Part shown: one piece after another, positions 34,567-43,269 of the stretch
How positions within the stretch are numbered: position 1 is the first letter of the stretch
Layout of the letters: every line of letters begins with the position of its first letter
Source: Actinobacillus indolicus
GTDB taxonomy: Bacteria; Pseudomonadota; Gammaproteobacteria; Enterobacterales; Pasteurellaceae
Direction: 5' to 3'
DNA length: 64,000 nt
NCBI RefSeq assembly: GCF_004519515.1
Contig: NZ_CP038145.1
Coordinates: 558,001 to 622,000 of the forward strand
The notes under the pieces: generated by a model
The model's input: the letters and a program-made list of their open reading frames with translations, nothing else
The model's database searches: none
Told to the model about the DNA's origin: nothing
Program-made: the position numbers and the translations under genes

Positions 34567-35816
34567 TGAATACCCCATTTTTTATCAGTTGGCGTTATCA
34601 GCGTGGCAAACAGAAAAATCGCTTGGTGTCGTTGATTTCGCTCTTTTCAAGTGTCGGCATTGCGTTAGGCGTTGCGGTGTTGATTATTGGCTTAAGTGCG
34701 ATGAACGGGTTTGAACGAGAGCTAAATCAACGGGTGCTTTCCGTTGTTCCCCACGCTGAAATTATGGCGTATGGCGAAAGCAAATCAGCGACTATTGTTC
34801 AAGGTGATCGCCTTGAAAATATCGTAAAAGATAACCCTAATGTGACCGCTTTATCGCCGTTTGTCAGCTTTACTGGCTTGATTGAAAACGGTAGCCAGCT
34901 AAAAATTGCACAGGTTCGAGGGATAGATCCAACCAAACAAGAACAAGTGAGCCAGCTCACTCAATTTATTCCACAAGCTCAATGGCAAGCGTTCAAACAA
35001 GAGGGCGGTTTAATTTTAGGGGCTGGAATTGCTCGCTCTTTGGATATTAATGTTGGCGATGAAGTCACCCTGTTATTGCCACAGCCAACTGACGACGGCA
35101 AATTGGCTCAACCTTTGCGTTTTAGCTTAACGGTGACGGGTATTTTGCGTTTAGACGGACAGCTTGATCACAGTTACGCATTGCTTCCGATTGCAAAAGC
35201 CCAAGAGCTGTTAGAACTGAAACCAAGCCAATATACAGGCATTGAATTAGCAGTGAAACAGCCGTTTCAAGTCAGAGAGATTACCTTCCCTGAATTAGCG
35301 AATTACCCACAGCAACTATATATGCAAACGTGGATTGATAAATTTGGCTATATGTACAACGATATTCAACTGATCCGCACGGTGATGTACATTGCGATGG
35401 TACTTGTGATTGGCGTGGCGTGCTTTAATATCATTTCAACTTTAGTAATGGCGGTCAAAGACAAACAGGGCGATATTGCCATTCAGCGAACCTTAGGGGC
35501 AAACAACCGCTTTATTCAACATATTTTCCTTTGGTACGGTTTGATTTCAGGTATGAAAGGGGCGTTATTCGGCGTGGTGTTAGGTGTGATTGTGTCAATG
35601 AATTTAACTGCAATTATTAAATGGTTTGAAAGTGTAATCGGAATGAAATTGCTCTCAGATGGGGTCTATTTTATTGATTTTTTACCGAGCGAAATTCATT
35701 GGCTAGACATTGTTTGGGTACTTCTCGCCACCCTAATTTTAAGCCTAATCGCAAGCCTTTATCCTGCAATTAGAGCGTCTAAATTAGAACCTGCGAAGGT
35801 GTTAAGTGGGCATTAA
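34566..35816 (+). CDS. lolE: LolE, lipoprotein release permease
   Basis: 416 residues with one N-terminal helix (about 22-45), a large periplasmic domain and three C-terminal helices. It follows E. coli LolE along its length: LGVAVLIIGLSAMNGFEREL, LDGQLDHSYALLPIAKAQE, GYMYNDIQLIRTVMYIAMVLVIGVACFNI, YFIDFLPSEIHWLDI and the C-terminal PA.VLSGH. It extracts lipoproteins together with LolC and LolD. lolC is not next to it here; in H. influenzae too it is separated. Confidence 0.92.
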   Translation: MNTPFFISWRYQRGKQKNRLVSLISLFSSVGIALGVAVLIIGLSAMNGFERELNQRVLSVVPHAEIMAYGESKSATIVQGDRLENIVKDNPNVTALSPFVSFTGLIENGSQLKIAQVRGIDPTKQEQVSQLTQFIPQAQWQAFKQEGGLILGAGIARSLDINVGDEVTLLLPQPTDDGKLAQPLRFSLTVTGILRLDGQLDHSYALLPIAKAQELLELKPSQYTGIELAVKQPFQVREITFPELANYPQQLYMQTWIDKFGYMYNDIQLIRTVMYIAMVLVIGVACFNIISTLVMAVKDKQGDIAIQRTLGANNRFIQHIFLWYGLISGMKGALFGVVLGVIVSMNLTAIIKWFESVIGMKLLSDGVYFIDFLPSEIHWLDIVWVLLATLILSLIASLYPAIRASKLEPAKVLSGH

Positions 35817-35822
35817 TAGGGA

Positions 35823-35859
35823 CATAGTAGACAAAATAATACTTATTTTGTCTACTATG
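35823..35859. terminator. Bidirectional hairpin between lolE and the VIT-family gene
   Basis: A perfect 15-bp stem CATAGTAGACAAAAT / ATTTTGTCTACTATG with a seven-base loop lies just after the lolE stop and 35 bases from the end of the convergent gene. Confidence 0.7.
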
Positions 35860-35894
35860 CACATCTCTCATAGTTCAATAACATTTAATGTATA

Positions 35895-36590
35895 TTAAAC
35901 ACTCACTCCTACAATTTTACCAATAATCCCTGTAATGCCCATTGCAATTACACCCCAGATAACAATGCGGGAAATTGCAGGTAACGCAGGGGCACCACCA
36001 AGCTTAGCAGAAATATACCCTAGCGAGGCTAATCCAACGAGCGTTGAAATAATCAATGCCCCTAAAAGCATATTCATTGGTAGCAATAAAATGACAAGTA
36101 GAGGGATTGCTGCACCTACTGCAAAGGCAGCAGCTGATGAAAATGCAGCTTGAAGTGGATTAGCAAATGATTCTTCTGAAATCCCAATTTCATCTCGCAT
36201 ATGCGCATCAAGTGCATTATGTGCAGTTAACTGCTTAGCGACTTCCATGGAGAGTTCAGGTGTTAAACCTCGTTGTTGGTAAATACTCGCCAGCTCTTGT
36301 AATTCTTCTTCTGGATGAATTTCTAACTCTCTTTTCTCCATTTCCATGTCTGCTTTTTCAGTATCCGCTTGGCTGGATACTGACACATATTCTCCTGCCG
36401 CCATAGAAATAGCACCGCCAACTAAGGCAGACACCCCAGTTAGAAGTAAGGTATTAAATTCAGGTTGTGCAGCAACCATACCTGTCATTAAGCTTGCTAT
36501 TGAAATCAAGCCATCATTTGCACCAAGTACTCCCGCACGTAACCAATTACTACGGTGGCTTAAATGATGTTCTCCGTGTTTAATCTTCAT
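35895..36590 (-). CDS. VIT1/CCC1-family iron/manganese transporter
   Basis: 231 residues. N-terminal SNWLRAGVLGANDGLISIASLMTG and the GAISMAAGEYVSVSSQADTEKADM segment are typical of the family, followed by a cytoplasmic helical domain rich in acidic residues and three C-terminal helices. Relatives export or sequester Fe2+ or Mn2+ across membranes. Here it would act in the inner membrane, probably for metal efflux. Monocistronic or with its own promoter in front of the glnA terminator. Confidence 0.88.
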   Translation of the reverse strand: MKIKHGEHHLSHRSNWLRAGVLGANDGLISIASLMTGMVAAQPEFNTLLLTGVSALVGGAISMAAGEYVSVSSQADTEKADMEMEKRELEIHPEEELQELASIYQQRGLTPELSMEVAKQLTAHNALDAHMRDEIGISEESFANPLQAAFSSAAAFAVGAAIPLLVILLLPMNMLLGALIISTLVGLASLGYISAKLGGAPALPAISRIVIWGVIAMGITGIIGKIVGVSV

Positions 36591-36608
36591 AATACATCCC
36601 GATAAAAA

Positions 36609-36630
36609 AAGGCGACCAAATAGTCGCCTT
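36609..36630 (-). terminator. glnA terminator
   Basis: AAGGCGAC / GTCGCCTT stem with a six-base loop, followed by seven T's on the minus strand, 23 bases after the glnA stop. Confidence 0.88.
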
Positions 36631-36652
36631 GCATTTTACAATAGAAGAGAAA

Positions 36653-38080
36653 TTATGCGTAATACATTTCAAATTCCACTGGGTGTGGAGTCATGTTTAG
36701 ACGCTCAACTTCTTTACGTTTCATTGAAATATAAGCATCAATGAAATCTTTACTGAATACGCCACCTTGCGTTAAGAACTCATAGTCTTTTTCCAAGTTA
36801 TCTAACGCTTCACCTAGTGAGCTTGATACCGCTGGAATTTCTTTTAATTCTTCAGGAGGTAAATCATATAAGTTTTTATCCATTGCATCGCCTGGGTGGA
36901 TTTTATTGATCACACCATCAAGACCTGCCATTAATAATGCCGCAAAGCATAAGTATGGGTTAGCAAGTGGATCTGGGAAGCGCGCTTCAACACGGGTTGC
37001 TTTCGGGCTTGTTACCGCTGGAATACGGATTGATGCAGAACGGTTACTTGCCGAATACGCTAATAATACTGGTGCTTCAAAACCCGGTACTAAACGTTTA
37101 TATGAGTTTGTGCTTGGGTTTGTGAACGCATTTAATGCTTTAGCATGTTTGATGATACCGCCAATGTAATACAATGCTGTTTCAGAAAGTCCTGCATATT
37201 TGTCGCCCATAAAGACGTTTTTACCGTCTTTGCTTAATGACATATTACAGTGCATACCTGATCCATTGTCACCTGCAAATGGTTTTGGCATAAAGCATGC
37301 TGTTTTACCATGTTCAAGCGCCACGTTTTGTACTACATATTTATAGATTTGGGTTTCATCAGCTTTTAAGGTTAAGTTGTTAAAACGTGTTGCAATTTCG
37401 TTTTGACCTGCCGTTGCAACTTCATGGTGATGTGCTTCAACAACAAGACCAAATTCTTCTAAAATTAAGCACATTTCAGAACGAATATCGTGTGCGGTGT
37501 CGATAGGTGCAACAGCACAGTAACCGCCTTTTTTCAATGGACGATAAGCCGTGTTACCACTTTCATATTTACGGTTCGTGTTCCACGCCGCTTCAATATC
37601 ATCAATGTGATAAGACACATTATTCATGTCAGTACTGAAACGCACATCTTCAAATAAGAAGAACTCTGGCTCTGGACCGAACATTACACTGTCAGCAACA
37701 CCCGTTGATTTTAAATAGCTTTCCGCACGAGTTGCGATAGAACGTGGGTCACGATCATAACTTTGCATTGTGTTTGGATCATAGATGCTACAACGTAAAG
37801 TTAATGTAGGAATACGTGCGAAAGGATCTACCGCTGCCGTTTCAGGAATTGGCATCAATAGCATATCTGCTTTATTGATCGCTCTCCAACCTTCAACAGA
37901 TGAGCCATCAAACATTTTACCTTCTTCAAAAAGGTCTTCTAAATCATCCGCAACAAGCGATACAGGTAATGAAACACCATGTTCTTTACCTTTAATATCG
38001 GTAAATTTCAATAAAACGAATTTGATGTCGTTTTCACGAATCAGTTTTGCTACATGAGCAATTGCATTTGCATTAGACAT
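36653..38080 (-). CDS. glnA: GlnA, glutamine synthetase type I
   Basis: 475 residues. The tracts FDGSSVEGW, GPEPEFFLFEDV, the ATP/metal region NGSGMHCNMSLSKDG, NRSASIRIP and the adenylylation tyrosine Y405 in NLYDLPPEE are visible. It makes glutamine from glutamate and ammonia; the Tyr loop suggests control by GlnE if that enzyme is present. No ntrBC genes are adjacent. Standalone gene with terminator. Confidence 0.97.
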   Translation of the reverse strand: MSNANAIAHVAKLIRENDIKFVLLKFTDIKGKEHGVSLPVSLVADDLEDLFEEGKMFDGSSVEGWRAINKADMLLMPIPETAAVDPFARIPTLTLRCSIYDPNTMQSYDRDPRSIATRAESYLKSTGVADSVMFGPEPEFFLFEDVRFSTDMNNVSYHIDDIEAAWNTNRKYESGNTAYRPLKKGGYCAVAPIDTAHDIRSEMCLILEEFGLVVEAHHHEVATAGQNEIATRFNNLTLKADETQIYKYVVQNVALEHGKTACFMPKPFAGDNGSGMHCNMSLSKDGKNVFMGDKYAGLSETALYYIGGIIKHAKALNAFTNPSTNSYKRLVPGFEAPVLLAYSASNRSASIRIPAVTSPKATRVEARFPDPLANPYLCFAALLMAGLDGVINKIHPGDAMDKNLYDLPPEELKEIPAVSSSLGEALDNLEKDYEFLTQGGVFSKDFIDAYISMKRKEVERLNMTPHPVEFEMYYA

Positions 38081-38204
38081 AAGGGTAATCCTCTTTGAAA
38101 TAGTTATTAAAAAATAGAAAATTGTCTTAGACGCTTTTAAAATACCACAAGAAAAAGAAATATCAATGAAAAAAATTAATTTTTATGATTAGTTTTTTTG
38201 ATGG

Positions 38205-39524
38205 TTAATTTTTAACAAATAATGAGATAGATTCTAAATGCGCCGTATGGGGAAACATATCAATCATCGCTGATTTTTCTAATCGATAACCTTGTGTCAT
38301 CAATTTTTCAGCATCTCGAACCAGTGTCGCAGGGTTACAGGATACATAGACAATCTTTTCGACATTTAATTCACTTAAATATTCTAAAAGAAAATAAGCA
38401 CCGTGACGAGCAGGATCTAACAATACTTTATTAAAATGTGCTTTCGCCCAAGACTGATCCACAAAAGGTTTATCCAGATCGGTTTGGTAGAACTTCGCAT
38501 TGTTAATCTGATTTGTTTGAGCATTCTGTTTAGCTTGTGCAACCATCGGCTCAACCCCTTCTATGCCAACCACTTCTTCCACAAGCGGTGCGATAGGCAA
38601 GGTAAAATTCCCCATTCCACAAAAGAGATCAAGCACACGATCTGTCGGTTGCAGATCGAGCCACGCTATCGCTTTGTTCACCATTTGCTTGTTCATTTCT
38701 CGGTTAATTTGAATAAAATCACGGATCGAGAAATGAAGTGTTAAGCTGTTGATTTGATAATAAGGAACTTCACCACGCCATTGGCTAATCTGATCTTTAT
38801 CGGTCATCACAAACAGCAAGAGATTTTCTTGCTCCGCAAAGCGTTGTAATTTTTCACTGTCTTGTGAATGAAGCTCGCCGATATGGCGTAACAGCAATGC
38901 AACCCCATTATCCGCCTGAACCAGCTCAATATGCCCTAGCTGTTTTTTATTTTTCCAACTGGCAAAAAGTTGCTGTAATTTGGGTAAAAGCGTATTAAGT
39001 TCAGGCTCAAGAATATCGCAATGATTTAGAGGGATAATCTCTTGCGTATTCGCTTGGCGAAAGCCAACCACTAAGGTATTTTTTTGAACCGCCATACTCA
39101 GCTTTGCTCTACGACGGTAGTTTGTACCTTGCCCGACAAGCATTGGCTCAAATGCGATAGGCTCTGCTTGAAGTTTTTGTAAACGGTTAAAAAGCGTCTG
39201 TTGCTTGGTTTCTCGCTGTAAAGCCAGTGGAATGTGTTGCATTTGACAGCCACCACATTGGTTATAGATTGAGCAAAATGGCGTTTGGCGATCTGCGGAT
39301 TTTTGTAAAAATCGTACCGCTGTCGCTCGTCCATATTGGCGTTTATCTTCAATAATCTTGGCTTCCACCTTTTCATTCGGTAACGCATTTTCAATAAACC
39401 ACGTTTTGCCATTGACTTTCGCCACGCCTAATCCCTGATAGTCTAAAGATTGGATATGAAAGGTCTGTAAAGCGGTCGGTTTTGCGGATTTTTTTGCAGA
39501 ATTGTCAGAATAAAAAAGTGCCAT
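38205..39524 (-). CDS. rlmD: RlmD, 23S rRNA (uracil-5-)-methyltransferase
   Basis: 439 residues. An N-terminal TRAM domain (about 20-75), an iron-sulfur motif C84-x5-C90-GG-C93, and a Rossmann methyltransferase domain with LDLFCGMGNFTLPI, LLDPARHGA and the catalytic VSCNPATLVRD. It methylates the conserved U1939 (E. coli numbering) of 23S rRNA. Divergent from dgt with a 70-base shared promoter gap. Confidence 0.94.
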   Translation of the reverse strand: MALFYSDNSAKKSAKPTALQTFHIQSLDYQGLGVAKVNGKTWFIENALPNEKVEAKIIEDKRQYGRATAVRFLQKSADRQTPFCSIYNQCGGCQMQHIPLALQRETKQQTLFNRLQKLQAEPIAFEPMLVGQGTNYRRRAKLSMAVQKNTLVVGFRQANTQEIIPLNHCDILEPELNTLLPKLQQLFASWKNKKQLGHIELVQADNGVALLLRHIGELHSQDSEKLQRFAEQENLLLFVMTDKDQISQWRGEVPYYQINSLTLHFSIRDFIQINREMNKQMVNKAIAWLDLQPTDRVLDLFCGMGNFTLPIAPLVEEVVGIEGVEPMVAQAKQNAQTNQINNAKFYQTDLDKPFVDQSWAKAHFNKVLLDPARHGAYFLLEYLSELNVEKIVYVSCNPATLVRDAEKLMTQGYRLEKSAMIDMFPHTAHLESISLFVKN

Positions 39525-39594
39525 TTGAATAAGGTTTAAACAAAAAGAATTATCCGCTATTATAGCCTAAACCGTGACTAAGGAGGAAAATAAA

Positions 39595-40917
39595 ATGGAT
39601 TCAGCTTGGACATCACGTTTTATTGCAGACAAACAACGCGAACAAGATCACCGTTCCCCTTTCCAACGAGATCGGGGACGCATTTTACACTCGGAAGCCT
39701 TTCGTTGCTTACAAGCCAAAACACAAATTCACGCAGTGGGCGAAGATGATTTTTACCGCACACGTTTAACCCATTCCCTAGAAGTTGCTCAAATTGGCAG
39801 TAGCTTAAGAGCCAAATTGGCGGAAGATAGACAAGGCTTTCAAGCGGTCTGTTCCAATCCAAAATTTGCAAAATTCAATGAAGATCTCACCGCTTTATTA
39901 CCTTCTCGTAGTTTGACGGAATCCCTATGCTTTGCCCACGACATCGGTCATCCCCCTTTCGGACACGGTGGTGAAATGGCATTGAATTATAAAATGCAGG
40001 ATTTTGGCGGTTTTGAAGGGAATGCGCAGTCCTTTCGCATTGTCACTCAGCTTGAGCCTTACACCCAAAATGCAGGAATGAACCTGACTCGTCGCACCTT
40101 GTTGGGTATCATCAAATATCCCACCTTTATTGATTTAACTCAGCCACAAACTCCAAAAGCGATTCCAAATAGCCGTTATATCAACTTGCACGATTTAAAA
40201 ACAAGCAAGGGGATTTTCCGTGCTGACGCTCACTTTTTTGACTGGGTGCTTGAACCGCTTTCTGTCGCAGATAGAGCGTTATTTCAACAAATTGAAATAA
40301 GCCAAGATCCACAGCTTCCCCACAAAACCCGTTATAAATCCTTAGATTGCAGTATTATGGAATTGGCTGATGATATTGCTTATGGGGTTCACGACTTAGA
40401 AGATGCGATTGTTGGCGGAATGGTCACGCCGCAATCGTGGCAAAATGCGGAACAAGCCTTCTCTCAATGTGAATCGGCTTGGATTCAAAAAATGTTACCT
40501 GATATCAGCAAAAAATTGTTCTCAAGCCACCGCTATGAACGCAAAGATGTGATTGGGGCATTAGTCAATTATTTTGTAACAAATGTAAAATGGACAGAAA
40601 CCGCAGAGTTTGAAGAGCCACTACTGCGTTTTAATGCGATATTGCCAACGGAAGTACAAGCGGTGTTAGATGTACTAAAAACCTTTGTCTATCAATACGT
40701 TATTTGCGATGTCAAAACGCAACGAGTGGAATACAAAGGTCAGCGAATTTTGATGGATCTGTTTGATATGCTCAGTTGCGATCCAACTCGCTTACTGCCT
40801 AAATCGGTGGCGGAACGTTGGACTCAAGCAGATGAACTGCAACGCCCAAGGGTGATTTGCGACTATCTTGCGAGTATGTCTGATGGACAAGCGTTTAAGT
40901 TGTATCAAAGTTTGTAG
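39595..40917 (+). CDS. dGTPase-like deoxynucleoside triphosphate triphosphohydrolase (HD domain)
   Basis: 440 residues from the ATG at 39595, which follows a perfect AAGGAGG; an in-frame GTG 21 bases earlier would lie upstream of that ribosome site. HD motifs: RTRLTHSLEVAQI near residue 61, CFAHDIGHPPFGHGGE near 115, and the later MELADDIAYGVHDLED. The family hydrolyses dNTPs to nucleosides and triphosphate and limits the dNTP pool. The residue pattern fits the dGTPase-like type 2 group rather than E. coli Dgt. Confidence 0.9.
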   Translation: MDSAWTSRFIADKQREQDHRSPFQRDRGRILHSEAFRCLQAKTQIHAVGEDDFYRTRLTHSLEVAQIGSSLRAKLAEDRQGFQAVCSNPKFAKFNEDLTALLPSRSLTESLCFAHDIGHPPFGHGGEMALNYKMQDFGGFEGNAQSFRIVTQLEPYTQNAGMNLTRRTLLGIIKYPTFIDLTQPQTPKAIPNSRYINLHDLKTSKGIFRADAHFFDWVLEPLSVADRALFQQIEISQDPQLPHKTRYKSLDCSIMELADDIAYGVHDLEDAIVGGMVTPQSWQNAEQAFSQCESAWIQKMLPDISKKLFSSHRYERKDVIGALVNYFVTNVKWTETAEFEEPLLRFNAILPTEVQAVLDVLKTFVYQYVICDVKTQRVEYKGQRILMDLFDMLSCDPTRLLPKSVAERWTQADELQRPRVICDYLASMSDGQAFKLYQSL

Positions 40918-40922
40918 ATTTC

Positions 40923-40953
40923 AAAAAAAAAGGGCGAACACCGTGTCCGCCCC
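40923..40953 (-). terminator. Terminator of the autotransporter gene
   Basis: GGGCGAACAC / GTGTCCGCCC forms a stem with one mismatch, followed on the minus strand by nine T's. Its sequence resembles a single arm of the GTAGGGGCGGACAC repeat family. A short T run on the plus strand suggests it may also stop dgt. Confidence 0.7.
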
Positions 40954-40971
40954 AACTTTTTCAATAATCGT

Positions 40972-43269
40972 TTAGAACTCACCTTTTACGCCAAGGCTAA
41001 CACCACGATGATGTTTACCTGTCACGTTATAGTAAGGTTGAACACTAAAGGCAATCGCAGGGGTAATTTGGTAATTTAAACCCGTGCTGAATTTTAAGCT
41101 ATTTTTACGGCTCTCTTCTTGATAGCTAAATTGCCCGATATAGTCTGCTGTCGCATTGTAGGTTGCAGGGGTTGAGTTAAGTGAACGAGCCACTTCCACG
41201 CCACCTAACCACGCAAGGCGTTGTGTAATTGGCAATTTAGTCTGAATACCAGCAAACAAAGCAGTGTTTTTATCGGTTAAGCCTGCAAAGGTAACAGGAA
41301 ATTCCGCATTTTGCTCCGTATAGCCACTGCGTTTTACTTGGCTATGTTCTACGCCCACATAAGCATCCACCCATTTATTTTCAGCAAAATTCAAGGTTTT
41401 GCCCACGGTCAAGCGGTAAGATTTCCCTTTCATTTTACTATTACCTACGCCTGCTTCTGTATGGTCTAATACAGGGCGAACGATTTGGACATCATAGCTG
41501 TTCCAAGCAAAACTTGGTTGTAAATACCACTCGCCATTTTCGGTTGGCAGATGTGCTGTAAAGGCAATCCCTATTCCGTGATTACTGCTTTGTTTACGGT
41601 AATGTGCTGGCAAGTGGCGTGCAAATGAGCGGTCGAATTTTAGGTTCATACTTAACTGTGGAAGAAAACGATACCCCACACCAAGCGTAGTGGCAGAGTC
41701 TTTCACTTTACCCTGTTGTGACCACTCAGCATCTAGCTGGTAACAGAATTTGCCTGCCACAGATGGGCTACAATAATAATGTAAGCGTTGTAAGGCAAGG
41801 CGTTGGCTTTCTGTCAGGGCGAGTGTGCTTACCCCCATTTCACTTAAGAGTTGGCGAGTATGCTCCACATTCACTTTCACCACATCAAGGTTAGGTGTAG
41901 GGGTAACATTCTCTGTCACTGTATCAGAGTTAGGCGTAGGCTCAACATTCTCTTTCACCACATCAAGGTTAGGTGTAGGGGTAACATTCTCTGTCACTGT
42001 ATCAGAGTTAGGCGTAGGCTCAACATTCTCTTTCACCACATCAAGGTTAGGTGTAGGGGTAACATTCTCTGTCACTGTATCAGAGTTAGGCGTAGGCTCA
42101 ACATTCTCTTTTACTACATCAAGATTGCGAATTTTCCAAAGTGTCGCAACTTGTTCAGCATCATCGCTATTCGCCCAACCGCCAATCACACTGCCGTCGT
42201 CACTGATACGGTAAGCCCTAGACTCGCCTGAATTATCACTTTTTAAGGTGCCAAGGTCGGTTTTGGTTTGCCAGTTCTCACCGAGCCAAAGGGTGGCTCT
42301 ATATTCCCCGTTATCATTTTCAGCCCCACCCACAATATAACGCCCATCGGCGTTGATGGCTCCAGCCCTAGACTCGCCTGAATTATCACTTTTTAAGGTG
42401 CCAAGGTCGGTTTTGGTTTGCCAGTTCTCACCGAGCCAAAGGGTGGCTCTATATTCCCCGTTATCATTTTCAGCCCCACCCACAATATAACGCCCATCGG
42501 CGTTGATGTTTGTAGCCCAAGAGTTGCCTGAATTATCACTTTTTAAGGTGCCAAGGTCAGTTTTGGTTTGCCAGTTCTCACCGTGCCAAAGGGTGGCTCT
42601 CTCTTCCCCGTTATCATTGTCAGCCCTCCCCACAATATAACGCCCATCGGCGTTGATGCTGATAGCATCAGACCAGCCTAAATTATCACTTCTTAAGGTG
42701 CCAAGTTCGGTTTTGGTTTGCCAGTTCTCACCGTGCCAAAGGGTGGCTCTCGTTTTCCTGTTATCATTATAAGCCGACCCCACAATATAACGCCCATCGG
42801 CGTTGATGTCCCCAGCCCCAGAGTCGCCTGAATTATCACTTGCTAAGGTGCCAAGGTCGGTTTTGGTTTGCCAGTTCTCGCCGTGCCAAACAATGGCTCT
42901 ACGTCTCCCGTTATCATTCTCAGCCCACCCCACAATATAACGCCCATCGGCGTTGATGTTGTTAGCATCAGACCAGCCTAAATTATCACTTCTGAAGGTG
43001 CCAAGGTCGGTTTTGGTTTGCCAGTTCTCACCGTGCCAAAGGGTGAATCTACCTTTCCCGTTATCATTGTAAGCTTTACTCACAATATAACGCCCATCGG
43101 CACTAATGCCACCCACATATTCTCCACCGAAGGAAATTTTTTCGATTTCAATTGTAGGGCTAGTGCCATTTGCCAAGCTTTGAGTACTGGCAGTTGCGAT
43201 TAATAGGGTTAATGCACTCAGGGCAAATGGAAAGGATTTTGACTGAACAAAGAGAGAATGTTTTTTCAT
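40972..43269 (-). CDS. Autotransporter with HAF-like 50-residue repeats in the passenger
   Basis: 765 residues from the ATG at 43267-43269, chosen because AGGAG lies upstream; an in-frame start at 43353 lacks one. Extended signal peptide 1-33. Residues 56-355 hold six 50-residue repeats of the form NADGRYIVGxAxNDNxxxRATLWHG followed by a constant ENWQTKTDLGTL segment, like the HAF extracellular repeat family, probably a beta-propeller or solenoid. Residues 382-459 are three 26-residue Pro/Thr/Glu repeats, likely a spacer. From about 480 to the end a beta-barrel domain closes with GVKGEF (terminal Phe), typical of type V secretion. No protease triad seen. Probably a surface adhesin. Confidence 0.85.
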   Translation of the reverse strand: MKKHSLFVQSKSFPFALSALTLLIATASTQSLANGTSPTIEIEKISFGGEYVGGISADGRYIVSKAYNDNGKGRFTLWHGENWQTKTDLGTFRSDNLGWSDANNINADGRYIVGWAENDNGRRRAIVWHGENWQTKTDLGTLASDNSGDSGAGDINADGRYIVGSAYNDNRKTRATLWHGENWQTKTELGTLRSDNLGWSDAISINADGRYIVGRADNDNGEERATLWHGENWQTKTDLGTLKSDNSGNSWATNINADGRYIVGGAENDNGEYRATLWLGENWQTKTDLGTLKSDNSGESRAGAINADGRYIVGGAENDNGEYRATLWLGENWQTKTDLGTLKSDNSGESRAYRISDDGSVIGGWANSDDAEQVATLWKIRNLDVVKENVEPTPNSDTVTENVTPTPNLDVVKENVEPTPNSDTVTENVTPTPNLDVVKENVEPTPNSDTVTENVTPTPNLDVVKVNVEHTRQLLSEMGVSTLALTESQRLALQRLHYYCSPSVAGKFCYQLDAEWSQQGKVKDSATTLGVGYRFLPQLSMNLKFDRSFARHLPAHYRKQSSNHGIGIAFTAHLPTENGEWYLQPSFAWNSYDVQIVRPVLDHTEAGVGNSKMKGKSYRLTVGKTLNFAENKWVDAYVGVEHSQVKRSGYTEQNAEFPVTFAGLTDKNTALFAGIQTKLPITQRLAWLGGVEVARSLNSTPATYNATADYIGQFSYQEESRKNSLKFSTGLNYQITPAIAFSVQPYYNVTGKHHRGVSLGVKGEF
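41893..42126 (-). repeat. Three tandem 78-bp repeats encoding the linker
   Basis: Three consecutive 78-bp units encode NLDVVKENVEPTP plus NSDTVTENVTPTP. The units are nearly identical in DNA, with only a few synonymous changes near the upstream copy. Being a multiple of three, copy number can change without breaking the frame and would alter linker length. Confidence 0.92.
42205..43104 (-). repeat. Six tandem 150-bp repeats encoding the HAF-like passenger units
   Basis: Six units of exactly 150 bp encode residues 56-355. Units five and six are essentially identical over more than 120 bp, a sign of recent duplication or conversion, while units one to four differ mainly at the variable GxAxNDNxxx and SxAxxI positions. 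A degenerate partial seventh unit follows. Confidence 0.92.

Noticed and set aside
41825..42231. Plus-strand open frames antisense to the autotransporter linker
   Set aside because: They arise because the 78-bp repeats are open in several frames; composition and period are those of the repeat.
41893..43104. Tandem repeats resembling a CRISPR array
   Set aside because: The repeats are contiguous 78-bp and 150-bp coding units without unique spacers.
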